Positions 32,517 to 44,133 of a stretch of 53,685 nucleotides of DNA are shown piece after piece. The translations under genes were made by a program, and so were the position numbers. Under the pieces are notes generated by a model. The model did not search any database. It was given only the letters and a program-made list of their open reading frames with translations, and was not told the DNA's origin. Each line of letters begins with the position of its first letter. Positions within the stretch are counted from its first letter, which is position 1. This DNA is from Hysterium pulicare CBS 123377 (Eukaryota > Ascomycota > Dothideomycetes > Hysteriales > Hysteriaceae), in NCBI GenBank assembly GCA_000467715.1, contig AJFK01000086.1, positions 1-53,685 of the forward strand, in the 5' to 3' direction.

Positions 32517-35500
32517 ATGAGTTTCTTAAGCAACCCCAACCGCATGTCGGTTTATTCCAACATCTCTGCGTCTGGTCCCCGCCCAAATAATACTTCCACC
32601 CAAGTTTCTACGTCGACATTGCTCAATGCACTCCATACAGCATATACTTCTGGCCAGCCGTATCTGTTGGAAGCCAGTACTACGTTGGTTGTAAACACAT
32701 GGTTGAATGCGAAAACTGTTGGCATAGATGGCCGCATTGGGGGTACTGTGGATATGGAGTTGGGTCGGAAAGCATGGGAACACGCACGACGCAGGGCTGA
32801 GGACGGATGCATTGTACTTGGGTAAGTAGGACAGTTGGGGAGCCCTTTATCCTCAAGGAGAGGCGTATTAACTCCTATCAGATCTCTCCACGAGTCTACC
32901 CCTTCACTATTTGCCCCGTTCATTTCGGGACTCCCGCTCCACATACCCGCAAGTTTCTACACTGCCCTCGACGTAATCAAAGCGTTTACGCATTGCGTAA
33001 CACCTCAAAACCCATCCTACCCTCGACACTCTTCATTAGCCGCCGTTTTCACCATTGCCCTCACTGGGAACCTGGTCGGAGCCTCGATCCAGCTATCAAG
33101 TTCCGGAATTGACACGAAACAAGGCCTACTCGACATTCCTGCCCAACCAGGCTTCAGAGCCTTTGACGTCTTCTATTATCTGAAGTCTAGCTCTGCATCT
33201 AGAGATGAACGAGAGTGGCTTGATCTGAAACCCCCATCTCAGTACAGGCTACTGAACAAGTCTGGAACATATCATCCTCCGTCATACCTTCCTGACGTAG
33301 ACGATGCCGCAGGTGCTGAGGACTTCAGAGATAATCTGAAAGCCATTGGCATTAAAGATGCCAAACTGTCCGATCTGATTTCCGTTCTCACCGGACTGCT
33401 TAAATTAGGCGACACTCTCGATCTATATGTCGATGGAGGAGTTTTACAGTCCATCTGCAACGACGCGGGAGCTCTTCTGGACATCAATCCTGAAGTTCTA
33501 ATGACCAAAGTATCTACCGCCGAACGTGAAATTGCCATCGGTGGCATATATGAGGCTGTGGTCGACTATGTCATTGCTCATGCCAACAACAAGATAAGGG
33601 AGGATATTCGAAGTGCCAGAGCTGCCTTCTCCTCCAGTGATTCTGATGACCAGGGAATCATGACGCCCCCTTCTGACGAAGATGGAGATATTGTCAATCT
33701 CACCGTGGTTGAGATCCCCAGTAAGGTCCTAGGCAAGGCCGTCGCTTTACGAACTGTTTTCGATGACTCCGAGGGTATCAACTCAGAAATGAAGGAAGAT
33801 GGCGTTACGGTTGTTCCCGCTGGATCGTCTGTTCTTGAGACCATGCGAGATGCAGTACAGGCAAGTGAAGCAGATCTTGGGATCATGAATGGCCCTACTG
33901 GACGTCAAAGGGAACAGGAGCGGGAAAAGCGCGAAGTAATCCTCGAGCGGATGGCGTTGGAAATACCAGAAGAAGACAATTTCCTGAAAGACATACTCAT
34001 GCCCATCGAAGGAGAAGGCATTATGCTAGGTAAACACGGTCGTCTGGATCTTCCGGCTGTTGTTGCGAGCAGCAGAGTCTGGTATCAGTTGGCAATTCAC
34101 CCTACCGACCAATCCCCTGCTTCACTTTCTCAGAACGCCTCTCCGTCATGGTCCGCTGGTACTGTATCGCAACAGCTCCGAGACTGGAGATTACCGGAGT
34201 GGGCGAACCGGCGTAACAAACATCTCGATTTCACCGCTGATTTTGATTTTGATGAGTTTCACCAGCGGTATGCATCGTTGGGATGCATGGAAGGCAAGGA
34301 CGGCATTCAAAACTGGACTCTTGAACGAGGTTGGAGCAACGGCGAGGTCGTCGTAGGCAACACCAGAATCTGGATCAGAGAAGCCGCCTGGTGGGAAGCT
34401 GAAACTCAATGCGACCTCAAGGTTCGGGAATTGTCATCGGGCAACATGTTAGGGAACATGGTGGGAGCTGGTGGCTTGGAGAGTGGTTATTCTACTCAAA
34501 GCCCCGGCATGGGCAGTGGCTTTTTCCCACCTCCCCAAGAGAACACTCCGCAGGGTAGCCGAGATAATCTACTTCAACGTCAGCAAAGCACGGCCACTTT
34601 GGGTGTTCCCAAAAGTGTTATGGGGGCGCGATCACTTGCTCCAACTGCGGCACCGACCACACGCACGAGCCGACCAGGAGATTATGGTTTGGGCGTCAAA
34701 GGCGACGAGATGAAAGGCATAGCCTATGATGGTGATGAAGAGCTTGGTGGCAATCGGATCATCATCGAGCAGCCACGATCGAAAACTCGCAAACTATGGG
34801 TAGCGTTTGTTTGGGCCATAACGTGGTGGATCCCATCGCCTCTCCTGCACTACATTGGCCGTATGAAGAGGAAAGATGTTCGCCAAGCGTGGAGAGAAAA
34901 AATCGTGCTGGTTCTGCTCATCTTCTTTATCAACGCCGTCATCGTGTTCTACATCGTTGAATTCGGAAAGCTTCTCTGCCCGAATTGGGATAAAGCATGG
35001 AATGCGAAGGAAGTATCGTACCATCAGGGCGACAATGATTTTTGGGTCAGTCATCACGGCGTTGTCTACGACATCTCGAAATTCTGGAAACGGCAGCACA
35101 GCGACACTGCGATCGAAACCACGAACGATCTCATGCAACCTTTTGCTGGCACGAACCTAGATGAATATATCGTTCCTCCACTGTGGGTAGCATGCCCGAA
35201 CCTCGTCCAGGACCCACTTCTCACCCTTCAACAAAATACCACTGTCACGAATCCGAATGGTCAACACATATCTGGCAATCTCACCGAATTTCCAACAAGT
35301 AAGCTCGCCAACCCGGATTGGTATCCTAATACGTTCTTGCCGAAGATGAAGGAATTCAAGAAAGGCGATCTTGTTTGGGATATCAATACTGTCAAGTCGC
35401 AAGGGCAAAATCAGAATCACATGTGGTTCATCATCAACGACAGAATATACGATCTGACGGACTACATGTATACCATTAACCGTATGAAAGGTGATGACCA

Positions 35501-37945
35501 TTATCAATTTCTGGATAGCAAACTGAGCGATTTGGTTACGAACTATGCTGGAACGGACATTACGTCCAGATTTCAAGACCAGCTCAACGACACTGCTCAG
35601 GCCGAAAATATGAACTGCTTAAACAATATGTTCTATGTTGGAAAGACGGATTTCCGGAAGACGCCCAGGTGCCAAGTCAACAATTACATCCTCCTTGCTT
35701 TCACCATCATTCTATGTTCCGTCATCCTTGTCAAGTTCTTAGCAGCCCTCCAACTTGGTTCGAAACGACGCCCAGCAAACCAGGACAAGTTCGTAATTTG
35801 TCAAGTCCCCGCGTATACAGAAGGCGAAGACCAGCTCAGAAAAGGCCTGGATTCCTTGACGGCTCTAGCTTACGACAACAAGAGAAAGCTCATCTGTGTC
35901 ATTTGTGATGGTATGATTGTCGGTGGTGGAAACGATCGTCCGACCCCCAAGATCGTACTTGACATCCTTGGTGTTGATCCCAAAGTTGACCCCCCTGCAT
36001 TGCCCTTCAGATCAGTAGGCGAAGGGAGTGATCAGTTGAACTATGGCAAGGTTTACTCTGGCCTCTACGAGTTTGAGGGTAATGTCGTGCCGTACATCGT
36101 TGTCGTCAAAATGGGTAAGGAATCTGAGCAGCAAAAGTCAAGACCTGGGAATCGCGGCAAGCGTGATTCGCAAATTCTGCTGATGAGCTTCCTCAACCGT
36201 GTTCACCACCGGGGGCCTATGAACCCTCTTGAGCTGGAAATGTTCCATCAAATCAATAACATTATCGGCGTAGACCCCGAACTTTATGAGTATCTACTCA
36301 TGGTTGACGCCGACACCATGGTCAAGGAAGATTCACTCAACCGACTAGTCGCAAGTTGCGCCAACGACTCAAAGATTGCTGGAATATGCGGCGAGACTAG
36401 CTTGGAGAACGAAGAACGAAGCTGGTGGACCATGATCCAAGTCTACGAATATTACATCTCACATCATTTAGCCAAGGCCTTCGAAAGTTTGTTTGGCAGT
36501 GTCACTTGTTTACCTGGCTGGTAGGTTCTGTTACTCTTGAAAATGTGAATATTGGCTAATCAACACTCAGTTTCTGTATGTATCGTCTTCGAACAGCAGA
36601 CAAGGGCAAGCCTCTCATTATTTCCGACAAAGTCATCGAAGAGTACAGCGACTGCAAAGTGGATACCTTGCACAAGAAGAATCTTTTGTCTCTTGGTGAA
36701 GATCGCTATCTGACTACCTTGATGACCAAGCATTTCCCGAACATGTCCTACAAATTTATACCGGATGCATATGCTCTCACCGCTGCCCCCGAGACATGGA
36801 GCATTCTCCTCTCACAAAGACGACGATGGATCAATTCAACCATTCACAACTTAGGCGAACTTGTTTTCCTCAAAGACATGTGCGGATTCTGCTGTTTCAG
36901 TATGCGATTCGTCGTTTTCATTGATCTTTTTGGAACCATTATTCTTCCAGCTACTTGCGGGTATTTGGGATACCTCATCTACGAAGTGGCATCTGGCAAG
37001 GGACAATTCCCATTGATCTCAATAATCATGCTTGCCGCCGTTTATGGATTCCAAGCTATCATCTTCATCATCAAACGACAATGGCAACACATCGGTTGGA
37101 TGATCATCTACATCCTCGCGTTCCCGATCTATTCATTCGTCCTGCCAATCTACTCTTTCTGGAAACAGGATGATTTCTCATGGGGGAACACCCGTATTGT
37201 CATTGGGGAGAAAGGAAACAAACAATTGGTCTCTGTTGAAGAGGAAGGGTTTGATCCTCGAAGCATTCCTCTACAACGATGGGACGACTACGCCTCTGCT
37301 AATGGTCTCCCTGGTCGTCGAGGTCTGGTTGCCCCCCACTCCGAGAAAGGTGGTATGCACAGCGTTTACGAAGATGACGGGTACGAGATGAACGACATGC
37401 AATCCGTTTACTCGTCTGTGAAGCCAGCCTCAACCATCATGTCTAACATGCATCATTTCTCCCACATGGCGCCACCACAGTCCCCTGGTCCGTACCAAGG
37501 CCTGCAGCAACGACAATCCAACTATTCTGCTTTCACTCGCTACACGGATAACCCACAAGGTGACAACGGCCGTCTGATGTCGATGGGTAACCTAAGCGAT
37601 CACTACAACAATTCCCCTTATAGTCATCGCCCTAGCATGGGCGGCTTCCAAAGCTCAGACAACCTAATGGCTATGCAATCCCCACCTATCAACCGTGGCC
37701 GAAGCCCCCTCGGTTTTGCAGCCTCCCGTCCAGGAAGCACTGTCAACTTCCAGAATATGATGAATGGTCCCAGCGACTCTGTGATCATCGAAGTAGTTCA
37801 AGCGTGTCTAAGGGAGGCCGATCTAGACAGGGTGACGAAAAAGCAGCTCGTCGCACTTGCTGAACAGAGATTGCAGACGCAATTGACGGCCGAGAGAAGG
37901 CTCTTTTTGAACCAACAGATCGATCAGGAGTTGGCGAATCTGTAA
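32517..37945 (+). CDS. csmB: Class VII chitin synthase with degenerate myosin-like domain
   Basis: Three exons, 32517-32821, 32882-36520 and 36571-37945, give 1772 aa. Introns are GTAAGT...TATCAG and GTAGGT...ACTCAG. The N-terminal region aligns with the class V motor, but the Walker A loop is absent: GSLHESTPS stands where class V has GESGSGKT, so ATP-driven motor activity is not expected. Then come membrane helices ([19 protein letters not shown]), a cytochrome-b5-like part, the GT2 catalytic core with EDRYLTT and [13 protein letters not shown] (about 1396), and a DEK_C domain near 1710-1772 ([19 protein letters not shown]). It works beside the class V enzyme in tip-wall synthesis and stress integrity. 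In A. nidulans the pair is csmA/csmB; csmB was first called class VI. Confidence 0.95.
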
Positions 37946-38432
37946 ACATTTTATTGAAGCATGGAATTGGGTATCTGCATTAGCGGTGTTTTTGTTCACT
38001 CATACGGTCTTCTTTCCTTCACGGTGAATCTACGAATACTATATTCACGGTATACAGATACCGATGTCCTCTCATTTTGGAGGCGTTGGAGTTCCAAAAT
38101 GGGTTTCTTGGTTATGCAGGATATTGTCCTGCAGTTTTTGTTCGAGTAATGATAGTAGGGTAATAGGTCCCACATAGCTTTTTAAAATAAAATGCAAATA
38201 CTACTAATTCAGACTAAAACGTTCACTCTGATGTCCAGTCAATCTAAAGTTGTGATCCCAAGCAGCGCAGGAGAGGACCTGAGCGGAAGGATGATTCTGG
38301 CAAAAATCTCACCGCCCCAAGCTCCAAGTTACGCAACACCACCTCCGAACATCACCGCAAGCTCACCAGCACCCAAACACGCCCCATTTCTCCTGGCAAC
38401 TGCTCCCCGAATCTATTAATCCTTTCCCCACA
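37946..38432. other. Intergenic, no gene seen
   Basis: This is the 3' UTR of the class VII chitin synthase and the promoter of END3. It has an AT-rich patch at about 38140-38220 and then a CA-rich leader before ATG 38433. Confidence 0.5.
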
Positions 38433-39754
38433 ATGACCGGCCGCCGCATCGAGCAATGGGAAGTCGAAAAATACTGGGAGATCTTCACGTCGCTGTCCAA
38501 CGGGTCCACGCACCTGGACGGTGCTCAAGCCGCCCCGGTCCTCAAGAACAGTCAGCTGCGCGACGATCAGCTGGAGAGAGTGTGGGATCTTGCGGACGTG
38601 GATAACGATGGCAAGCTGGACTTTGAGGAGTTTTGTGTGGCTATGCGATTGATTTTTGATTTGGTCAATGGGGTGAGTTACAAGGCAGGAGAGGGGAGCT
38701 TCACGGACGCCAATTAGCTTTCGAAAGAGATAGAAAAGGAAGAAAGCTAACTGTTCTTTTTACGGACATGTAGGAATCGGTAGATGTGCCCAGCTCATTA
38801 CCAGACTGGCTGGTCCCCGAATCGAAAGCCCACCTCGTCCAAGCCACACGTGCCCTCAGCTCCGGCCACGGCTTCGAATCCCTTCCGCCCGACGACGAAG
38901 ACGATACCCCTGGTCTCCGCGACGGCTTCGACTGGTACATGTCTCCCAACGATAAGAACAAATACGAGGAAATCTACACCGCGAACCGAGACCACCACGG
39001 TAACATCTCTTTTGATGCCCTCGAAGGGCTCTTCGCATCCCTAGATAATGTCCCAGACTCCGATATCAGATTCGCATGGAATCTAGTTAATCCCAAGGCG
39101 AGGGAGAGCGTAGGCAAGGATGCATGTCTCGCTTTCCTACATATCTTAAATCAAAGGAGTGAAGGGTTTAGAGTCCCGCGCTCCGTCCCGCCCAGCCTAA
39201 GAAGCAGTTTCGAAAAAGGCAATATCGAGTACGATGTCGAGCGTGTGCAGAGCCCCGCAAACCGCTGGGCAGCGAGAGGCGAAGAAAACACAGCTACAGG
39301 CCGCAAAGCGAAATTCGGAGACGCGTATTTAACACGCCTAGGCGTCGGCGATCGTGCGGGCGCGACGTCTAGAATCAAAGGTACGGATTTCGGCGGGCGC
39401 ACGACGGAAGACTGGGAGGAAGTACGGCTGAAAAAGCAGCTTAAGGAGCTGGAAGAGAAGATTGAGCGTGTGGAGAAGGAGGCCGAAAGTCGACGGCATG
39501 GAAGGAATAAGGATAGTAAGCCAGCGCTCGTGAAAAGGGAACTGGAGATGTTGCTGGATTATAAGAGGGGTATGCTTAGGGAGTTGGAGACTGGAGAGGG
39601 CAAAGGTGGACCGGTTAAGGGGTTGAGTGGGATTAGGGATGAGATTGACACGGTCAAAGAGCAGGTCGAGGGGTTGCAGAGTCATCTGAATAATAGACAG
39701 GAGGTGCTGAGTGATTTGAGGAGACAGATTGATGAGGAGAAGGCGGGGAGGTAA
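38433..39754 (+). CDS. END3: Actin cytoskeleton-regulatory complex protein END3 (endocytosis)
   Basis: Two exons, 38433-38672 and 38774-39754, joined in phase 0 across a 101-nt intron (GTGAGT...ATGTAG), give 406 aa. The first EH domain reads [16 protein letters not shown] with an EF-hand loop, [13 protein letters not shown]. The linker [20 protein letters not shown] is strongly conserved in END3. A second EH domain follows ([34 protein letters not shown]). The last 120 residues are coiled coil ([19 protein letters not shown]). END3 links Pan1 and Sla1 in the endocytic coat at cortical actin patches; the A. nidulans homologue is SagA. It fits beside chitin synthases, which are recycled by endocytosis near the tip, but adjacency may be chance. 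Confidence 0.95.
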
Positions 39755-40253
39755 TGCTAGGAATGGACGTTCTCTCGGATTCTAGGCTGGCGGTATCTTG
39801 GGACGACATGATTATAGAGACTTGAGGAAATGGATACTAGACTACAGCTTCGAAATATTTACTGCCTTGGTCCCATATGTCTCTAAGATATTGACGAATT
39901 CACACTATAAATAAGACGAGGAATGAGTACCTCGCACCCTATCTTCACCATGCATTGAAGCTATTATTTCACCTAGTGCAAGGAGAAGGAAGCAGAAGAT
40001 CAGCACCTTAATTGTGATATCTATTCAACCAATGTATGTACTGAAGAAGAGGTAGAAGAAGTAGAAGGGGTCTCCTCCACCGACAAAACCGCACGCCCTG
40101 CGTCCTACGATCAAAATGGTATTTCCGTCCTCTTCACTCCTTCTAACTCATTTTCCTAGTCGATGCCGTATCACTCGCTTTTCCAACTCTGCCATCTCAG
40201 CCATCTTTTCTAGTCCTTTCTAAACGAGCGTGGGTGATGCCAAGTGGAGATAT
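39755..40253. other. Intergenic between convergent genes
   Basis: Convergent 3' ends of END3 and the small secreted protein. A purine-rich GAAGAAGAGGTAGAAGAAG stretch lies near 40043-40070. No gene seen. Confidence 0.5.
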
Positions 40254-40943
40254 TTAGCACTGGGAACGAGTAGAGCGTTAGTATGTTCTTCTACGACAAA
40301 TACCAAGAGAATAGCAATTGAATCTTTGACACGAGAGAAGTAAACGCAAGAGGAATGTGTTTCATCAATAGAATATGTTTAGAAAGACTCACCGTAGCAG
40401 TTGGCATTGGGCATCCACCGCTGGCACGATAGTAGCATCCCATAGCGGCCGCATACTCAAATTGGCATTTCTGCAAATGGCACGTTAGCTTTCCATACCA
40501 GACTCATTCAACTTCATCGCTCAGATTCCCAGGATCCTGTCCACCTGCTTCTTTACACCGCTCCCCTCTTCTCTCCTCTCCTCACTAACCCCGAGCCACC
40601 TCTCTAATACCCAACATCTTGCTCCACCATATTGCCACACAGCACCTTCCACCTCTCCCCCTCACTCCCTCACACTCTTTTTTAAGGATAATTGACTCAC
40701 CTCGTCCGGTGTCAACAGGTCCTCGGGCACGATAGGCTTCGGGCAGTCACAAGGCTGCTTGAAGATAGGCGTCGGCTCCTTATGCGGGTTATGGTGGGCA
40801 CCAGTCGAGTTAGGCTTATGATGGGTTCCATTCGTTCCGTTCTTAGCCGCCAACTCGAGAAGTTGTCCATCGGGATAGGCCCACGGCGAGGCGGTGGTAA
40901 GAGCAGCAGCCATTGCGGCTACGAGGGCGAGGGAGAGACGCAT
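40254..40943 (-). CDS. Small secreted cysteine-rich protein (effector-like)
   Basis: Predicted exons are 40943-40701, 40470-40393 and 40259-40254, giving 108 aa. The start at ATG 40943 opens a signal peptide, MRLSLALVAAMAAALTTA. The mature part has an N-glycosylatable, His-rich linker (NGTNGTHHKPNSTGAHHNPH), then CDCPKP, KCQFEYAAAMGCYYR, GGCPMPTAT and a final Cys: six cysteines in all. Intron 1 (230 nt) ends CATTTGCAG. Intron 2 (133 nt) has a perfect TACTAAC branch site followed by CGTTCCCAG, and the last exon is only TGC-TAA. Even cysteine number, size and leader fit fungal small secreted proteins, which include plant-interaction effectors; no family is recognised. Alternative: intron 2 unused, with a read-through tail. 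Confidence 0.7.
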
Positions 40944-41281
40944 CTTAGACGGATGTGGAAGAGAACGGTAGGCTGGAAGATGATGGCGACGAAGAGGCTG
41001 AACGAAAGGATTCTTGGAAAGGCGACAAGAAACGAGAAAGACCCGCACCGGGGAATAGATGTATGATAAACGCCCCCCAAGACTTAATGAAATGCAGCCG
41101 AACCCAATGCAAGTCTGGATGGTCGCCAGGCTCGCTGTCTGATTGCTAATTGCGCAGTAAAAATTTCGGGTACGCATACGCCTGTATTCGCGGCCACTTC
41201 ATAAACAAAAGTCCTATATCCATATTCCCAAGTCGGGGCAGGGGTGCCGTATTAGCCGGTATACAAACTCCTATAAGTATG
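40944..41281. other. Promoter side of the small secreted protein
   Basis: The frame upstream of ATG 40943 is open but begins outside a signal peptide and is treated as leader. No gene seen. Confidence 0.45.
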
Positions 41282-41707
41282 CTACGCCATTGGTGGAAAG
41301 CCATCGCGTAGATGCGGACTAGCCGAGACAGGGAATTTTATATAGGATTTGACGTCAAATGAGCTTTCAGCCAGAAGATTACGTTCAGAACGATCCTGGA
41401 GTCTGGCCACTCGTGCGAGTAAATTCGAAACGTTGCGCTTTACTCCCATGGTCGATGGAATATGGAGAGCGTGTTGCTGCTGGTGGGCCTGGTTGGGGTT
41501 AATAGCCACGCATTCGCGTCCACGCAATGTTGAGTGCTCTGCAGTGGCAAGCGCCTGGGTCAGGATATGTTGCACGACGCCTTTTGGACGACCGCCGAGA
41601 ATTCCGCTTCCGTAGGCCCGCTGCGGTTTTTCCTTTTGGGCAAGAGCTATTATGAGGTGGGAGGGAATGGTGGCTTCATATTTCTTCACATTGGTGAGTC
41701 GAGACAT
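41282..41707 (-). CDS. Hypothetical protein, uncertain
   Basis: An uninterrupted 141-aa frame from ATG 41707, open further upstream to 41815. The composition is plausible for a protein (IPSHLIIALAQKEKPQRAYG, VKRNVSNLLARVARLQDRSE, the latter helical and basic), but there is no signal peptide, membrane helix or recognised domain. The surroundings are otherwise gene-poor. It could be a real orphan gene, an exon of one, or chance. Confidence 0.3.
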   Translation of the reverse strand: MSRLTNVKKYEATIPSHLIIALAQKEKPQRAYGSGILGGRPKGVVQHILTQALATAEHSTLRGRECVAINPNQAHQQQHALHIPSTMGVKRNVSNLLARVARLQDRSERNLLAESSFDVKSYIKFPVSASPHLRDGFPPMA

Positions 41708-44133
41708 TGTTAACATTGGTCTGCAGACCGTTCTCCCCACCCAATATTGAAAGATGTAAGAAAGTGGGGTGTTGGATGTTGAGATGGTTTGGAAGTGGTT
41801 CGAGGCATCGGGCATGGTCTGGATTGATCAAGGCTGTGAAGCTCCGATTGATCAAGGCTTTGAGGCTCTCCCCACACTTTTTTCGGAGATCAGCGAAAGC
41901 CGATCGATCAATCGATACAACGGAACATTCACATTGAGATATGCCGGTCGTGGATGAATTATACCCTTGTGCGAATGCGACGTTAGCTTGTAAATTCGAT
42001 GTTCCCTTGATTCGGTATTTCTCCGATGATGCCTGTGCATCTCCCTATGTAACTCCCCATTCCGCTTGGTTCCGAGATGTCCAAGGAGAATAATCTACTA
42101 TTTATAACCTCAATCACGTAGATAGGAATTATAATAAAGGTAGAGATGGTTTGGTGGCCTAATCGGAAGGGGACAGGTATTAAGAAGAGCCTACGCGCAC
42201 TTTAGACATAAACAATTTAAGGAAGCAGGCAAACACACCTTTAAGTTCTTTCTATTCCCTCTTAACCATCCTAGCGATGTAGCGAAGGAACGTTGCTAGG
42301 AACATCAAGCAGTTAGACACTTTGAGGCTCATCAACGAGTATTGTGGAGGAACACCTGCACTACTTAGCTCCGGGAGAGCTTTAGGGAATGCATAAGCAG
42401 ATACTAGCTTTCCCCACACTCACGCTTCCATTCGCAAATTATATAGGATTGGATGCAGGTTGATGTAGTAGCGATAACTCACTGTCGAAAGCAACTATCT
42501 TTCAACGACAATCTCCGGACTGCAGCATACTCACAGCGTTGACCGACTTCGTAACTACTCAGTAATCTGCGCAGCTGGAGGAACAGTCAATGAATGTTAG
42601 TCTTTACGTAAAGGATAGTTTCATCTTGTGGTTCAGAGCCCTGAAAGTCTACCGGGCTTTTCTTCGACGTCTCCGGCTCTGAAACCAATATTGAGCACAT
42701 TATGACCGGGAAGAAATGACGTGATGATGTTGACGAGAGTAGGCTCGAAGGACTAGCTTCCAGCAACAAAGTGGACGGGAGATGTGAGGATCGGCCTGTA
42801 AATAGGCTTGATGCCTGGTCGGCGGGGTGAATTGGTTGATGTCTCGCAACCGTTATTCTAGAATTCGAGAGTTTATCTAGGTTGGAAAGGTAAAGGGTAC
42901 GAATGTAATCAAGTCCCCACAGAAGAAGGTTGCGATAGCTGTAGAAAATGTCAATATGAAAGGAAGCACTACTCCCTTCGTGTTGAAAATGCCCCTTCTG
43001 CTCAGTCAGTGTCATCAGAGGACAACGGTTTGGCTTTCCAAAACCCCTACTCTTACACGTATTGAGCCATTTTGCATCACGTATAGAAGATTGAATACTT
43101 GGCTGCCTCAGCATTGTGGCGATGTCTCAGGTGGTGAGGAGAATGCTCGGTCAAGGGCGACCACGTGGGCGACCGGTCGCGACATTAAGGAGATATTTGC
43201 TCACGACAGCATGCCTTGAGGTTGCCAGGTACAGCCTCAAACTGCCACGAACGAGGAAGGGTTAGCCGCGAGCGAGGCGGTTGCAACGTCCCCAATGCGC
43301 GGTGACTGGTCGCCGGGCTGGTGGTGAGTTTGGACGAGGAGTCTTGGCGGTTCGAAGTTGTTTGATGCCCCGATCTAGCTGCAGGGGTCTGCCCGCCTCC
43401 GATGCGGCGACATTTCGCGTGCACCTTCTCCCGCGTCAGGAACTTCCACTTCGATTCGACTTCCCCAGCTTTGCTCGCGGAGGCATTTTTCATCGCAGCA
43501 CGGGCCTTTCAAACAGACATATGAGACGTTGAAGCCTGGTTTCACCAAAGTTTGGCTCAACTTGGCTCAAGCGTCCAACGAGCGCCAGCCTATCGATGCG
43601 ATTAGCGAGGCTGAAAGGAACAAAGAAAATGCATGTACAAGAAGTCAGCCTCAGCTCTCAGGCTTCTCAGGCACCGGGCTTCTGCTTTAACCGCGGTATT
43701 ATGCTGGCCTGGATGGACTCATTGCCCCCTTCGCATTCGCTTCGACTTGCAAGACGGAGATACAGCACTGTGTGTGAAGCATCGAATGTCTCCAGAGGCA
43801 TCCTCGACACTCCAATGCGCTGGGAATCGATGACATAGGAATGCCTGGTTGGTTGGCTGTGTATTAACCCATATTATGCGATGGGAGATTGACGTCTAAC
43901 TGAACCCCTTCGTGAAGGCGAGAGAGACTTTCTTCCAAGAGCATATAAAACCTTGGCCTTGCGCTGTTGTTACCTTTCTCTACGCGAGTCGTTCATTGAG
44001 CAGATTTCAGAAGAGTCTATTCCATTCCGCAGGTGGCCGGCCCATCCCTTTTTCATTCGTTCATACTTGTTGTTTTTTCAGACACTAGAGTTTTCCACTA
44101 GACCTTGTATATATTGTCTTTCTATTCGTCGCC
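41708..44133. other. Gene-poor region upstream of the repeat-peptide gene
   Basis: No supported gene in about 2.4 kb. A short imperfect tandem pair built on ATTGATCAAGGCT lies at about 41823-41870. The stretch 42060-42580 is AT-rich with scattered stops and may hold relic sequence. At the right end a TATAAA at 43944-43949 lies 185 bp before the start codon of the repeat-peptide gene, with a T-rich leader between. Confidence 0.45.
43944..43949 (+). promoter_or_regulatory. TATA box of the repeat-peptide gene
   Basis: TATAAA lies 185 bp upstream of ATG 44134, in a stretch otherwise rich in C and T. Position and context are suitable for a core promoter; there is no experimental support. Confidence 0.5.

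Noticed and set aside
42060-42580. Transposon relic in AT-rich DNA
   Set aside because: AT-rich and stop-dense, but I could not find terminal repeats, target-site duplications or a transposase/reverse-transcriptase motif.
42587-43114. A 175-aa minus-strand frame
   Set aside because: No recognisable features and erratic composition; no supporting start context or splice sites.
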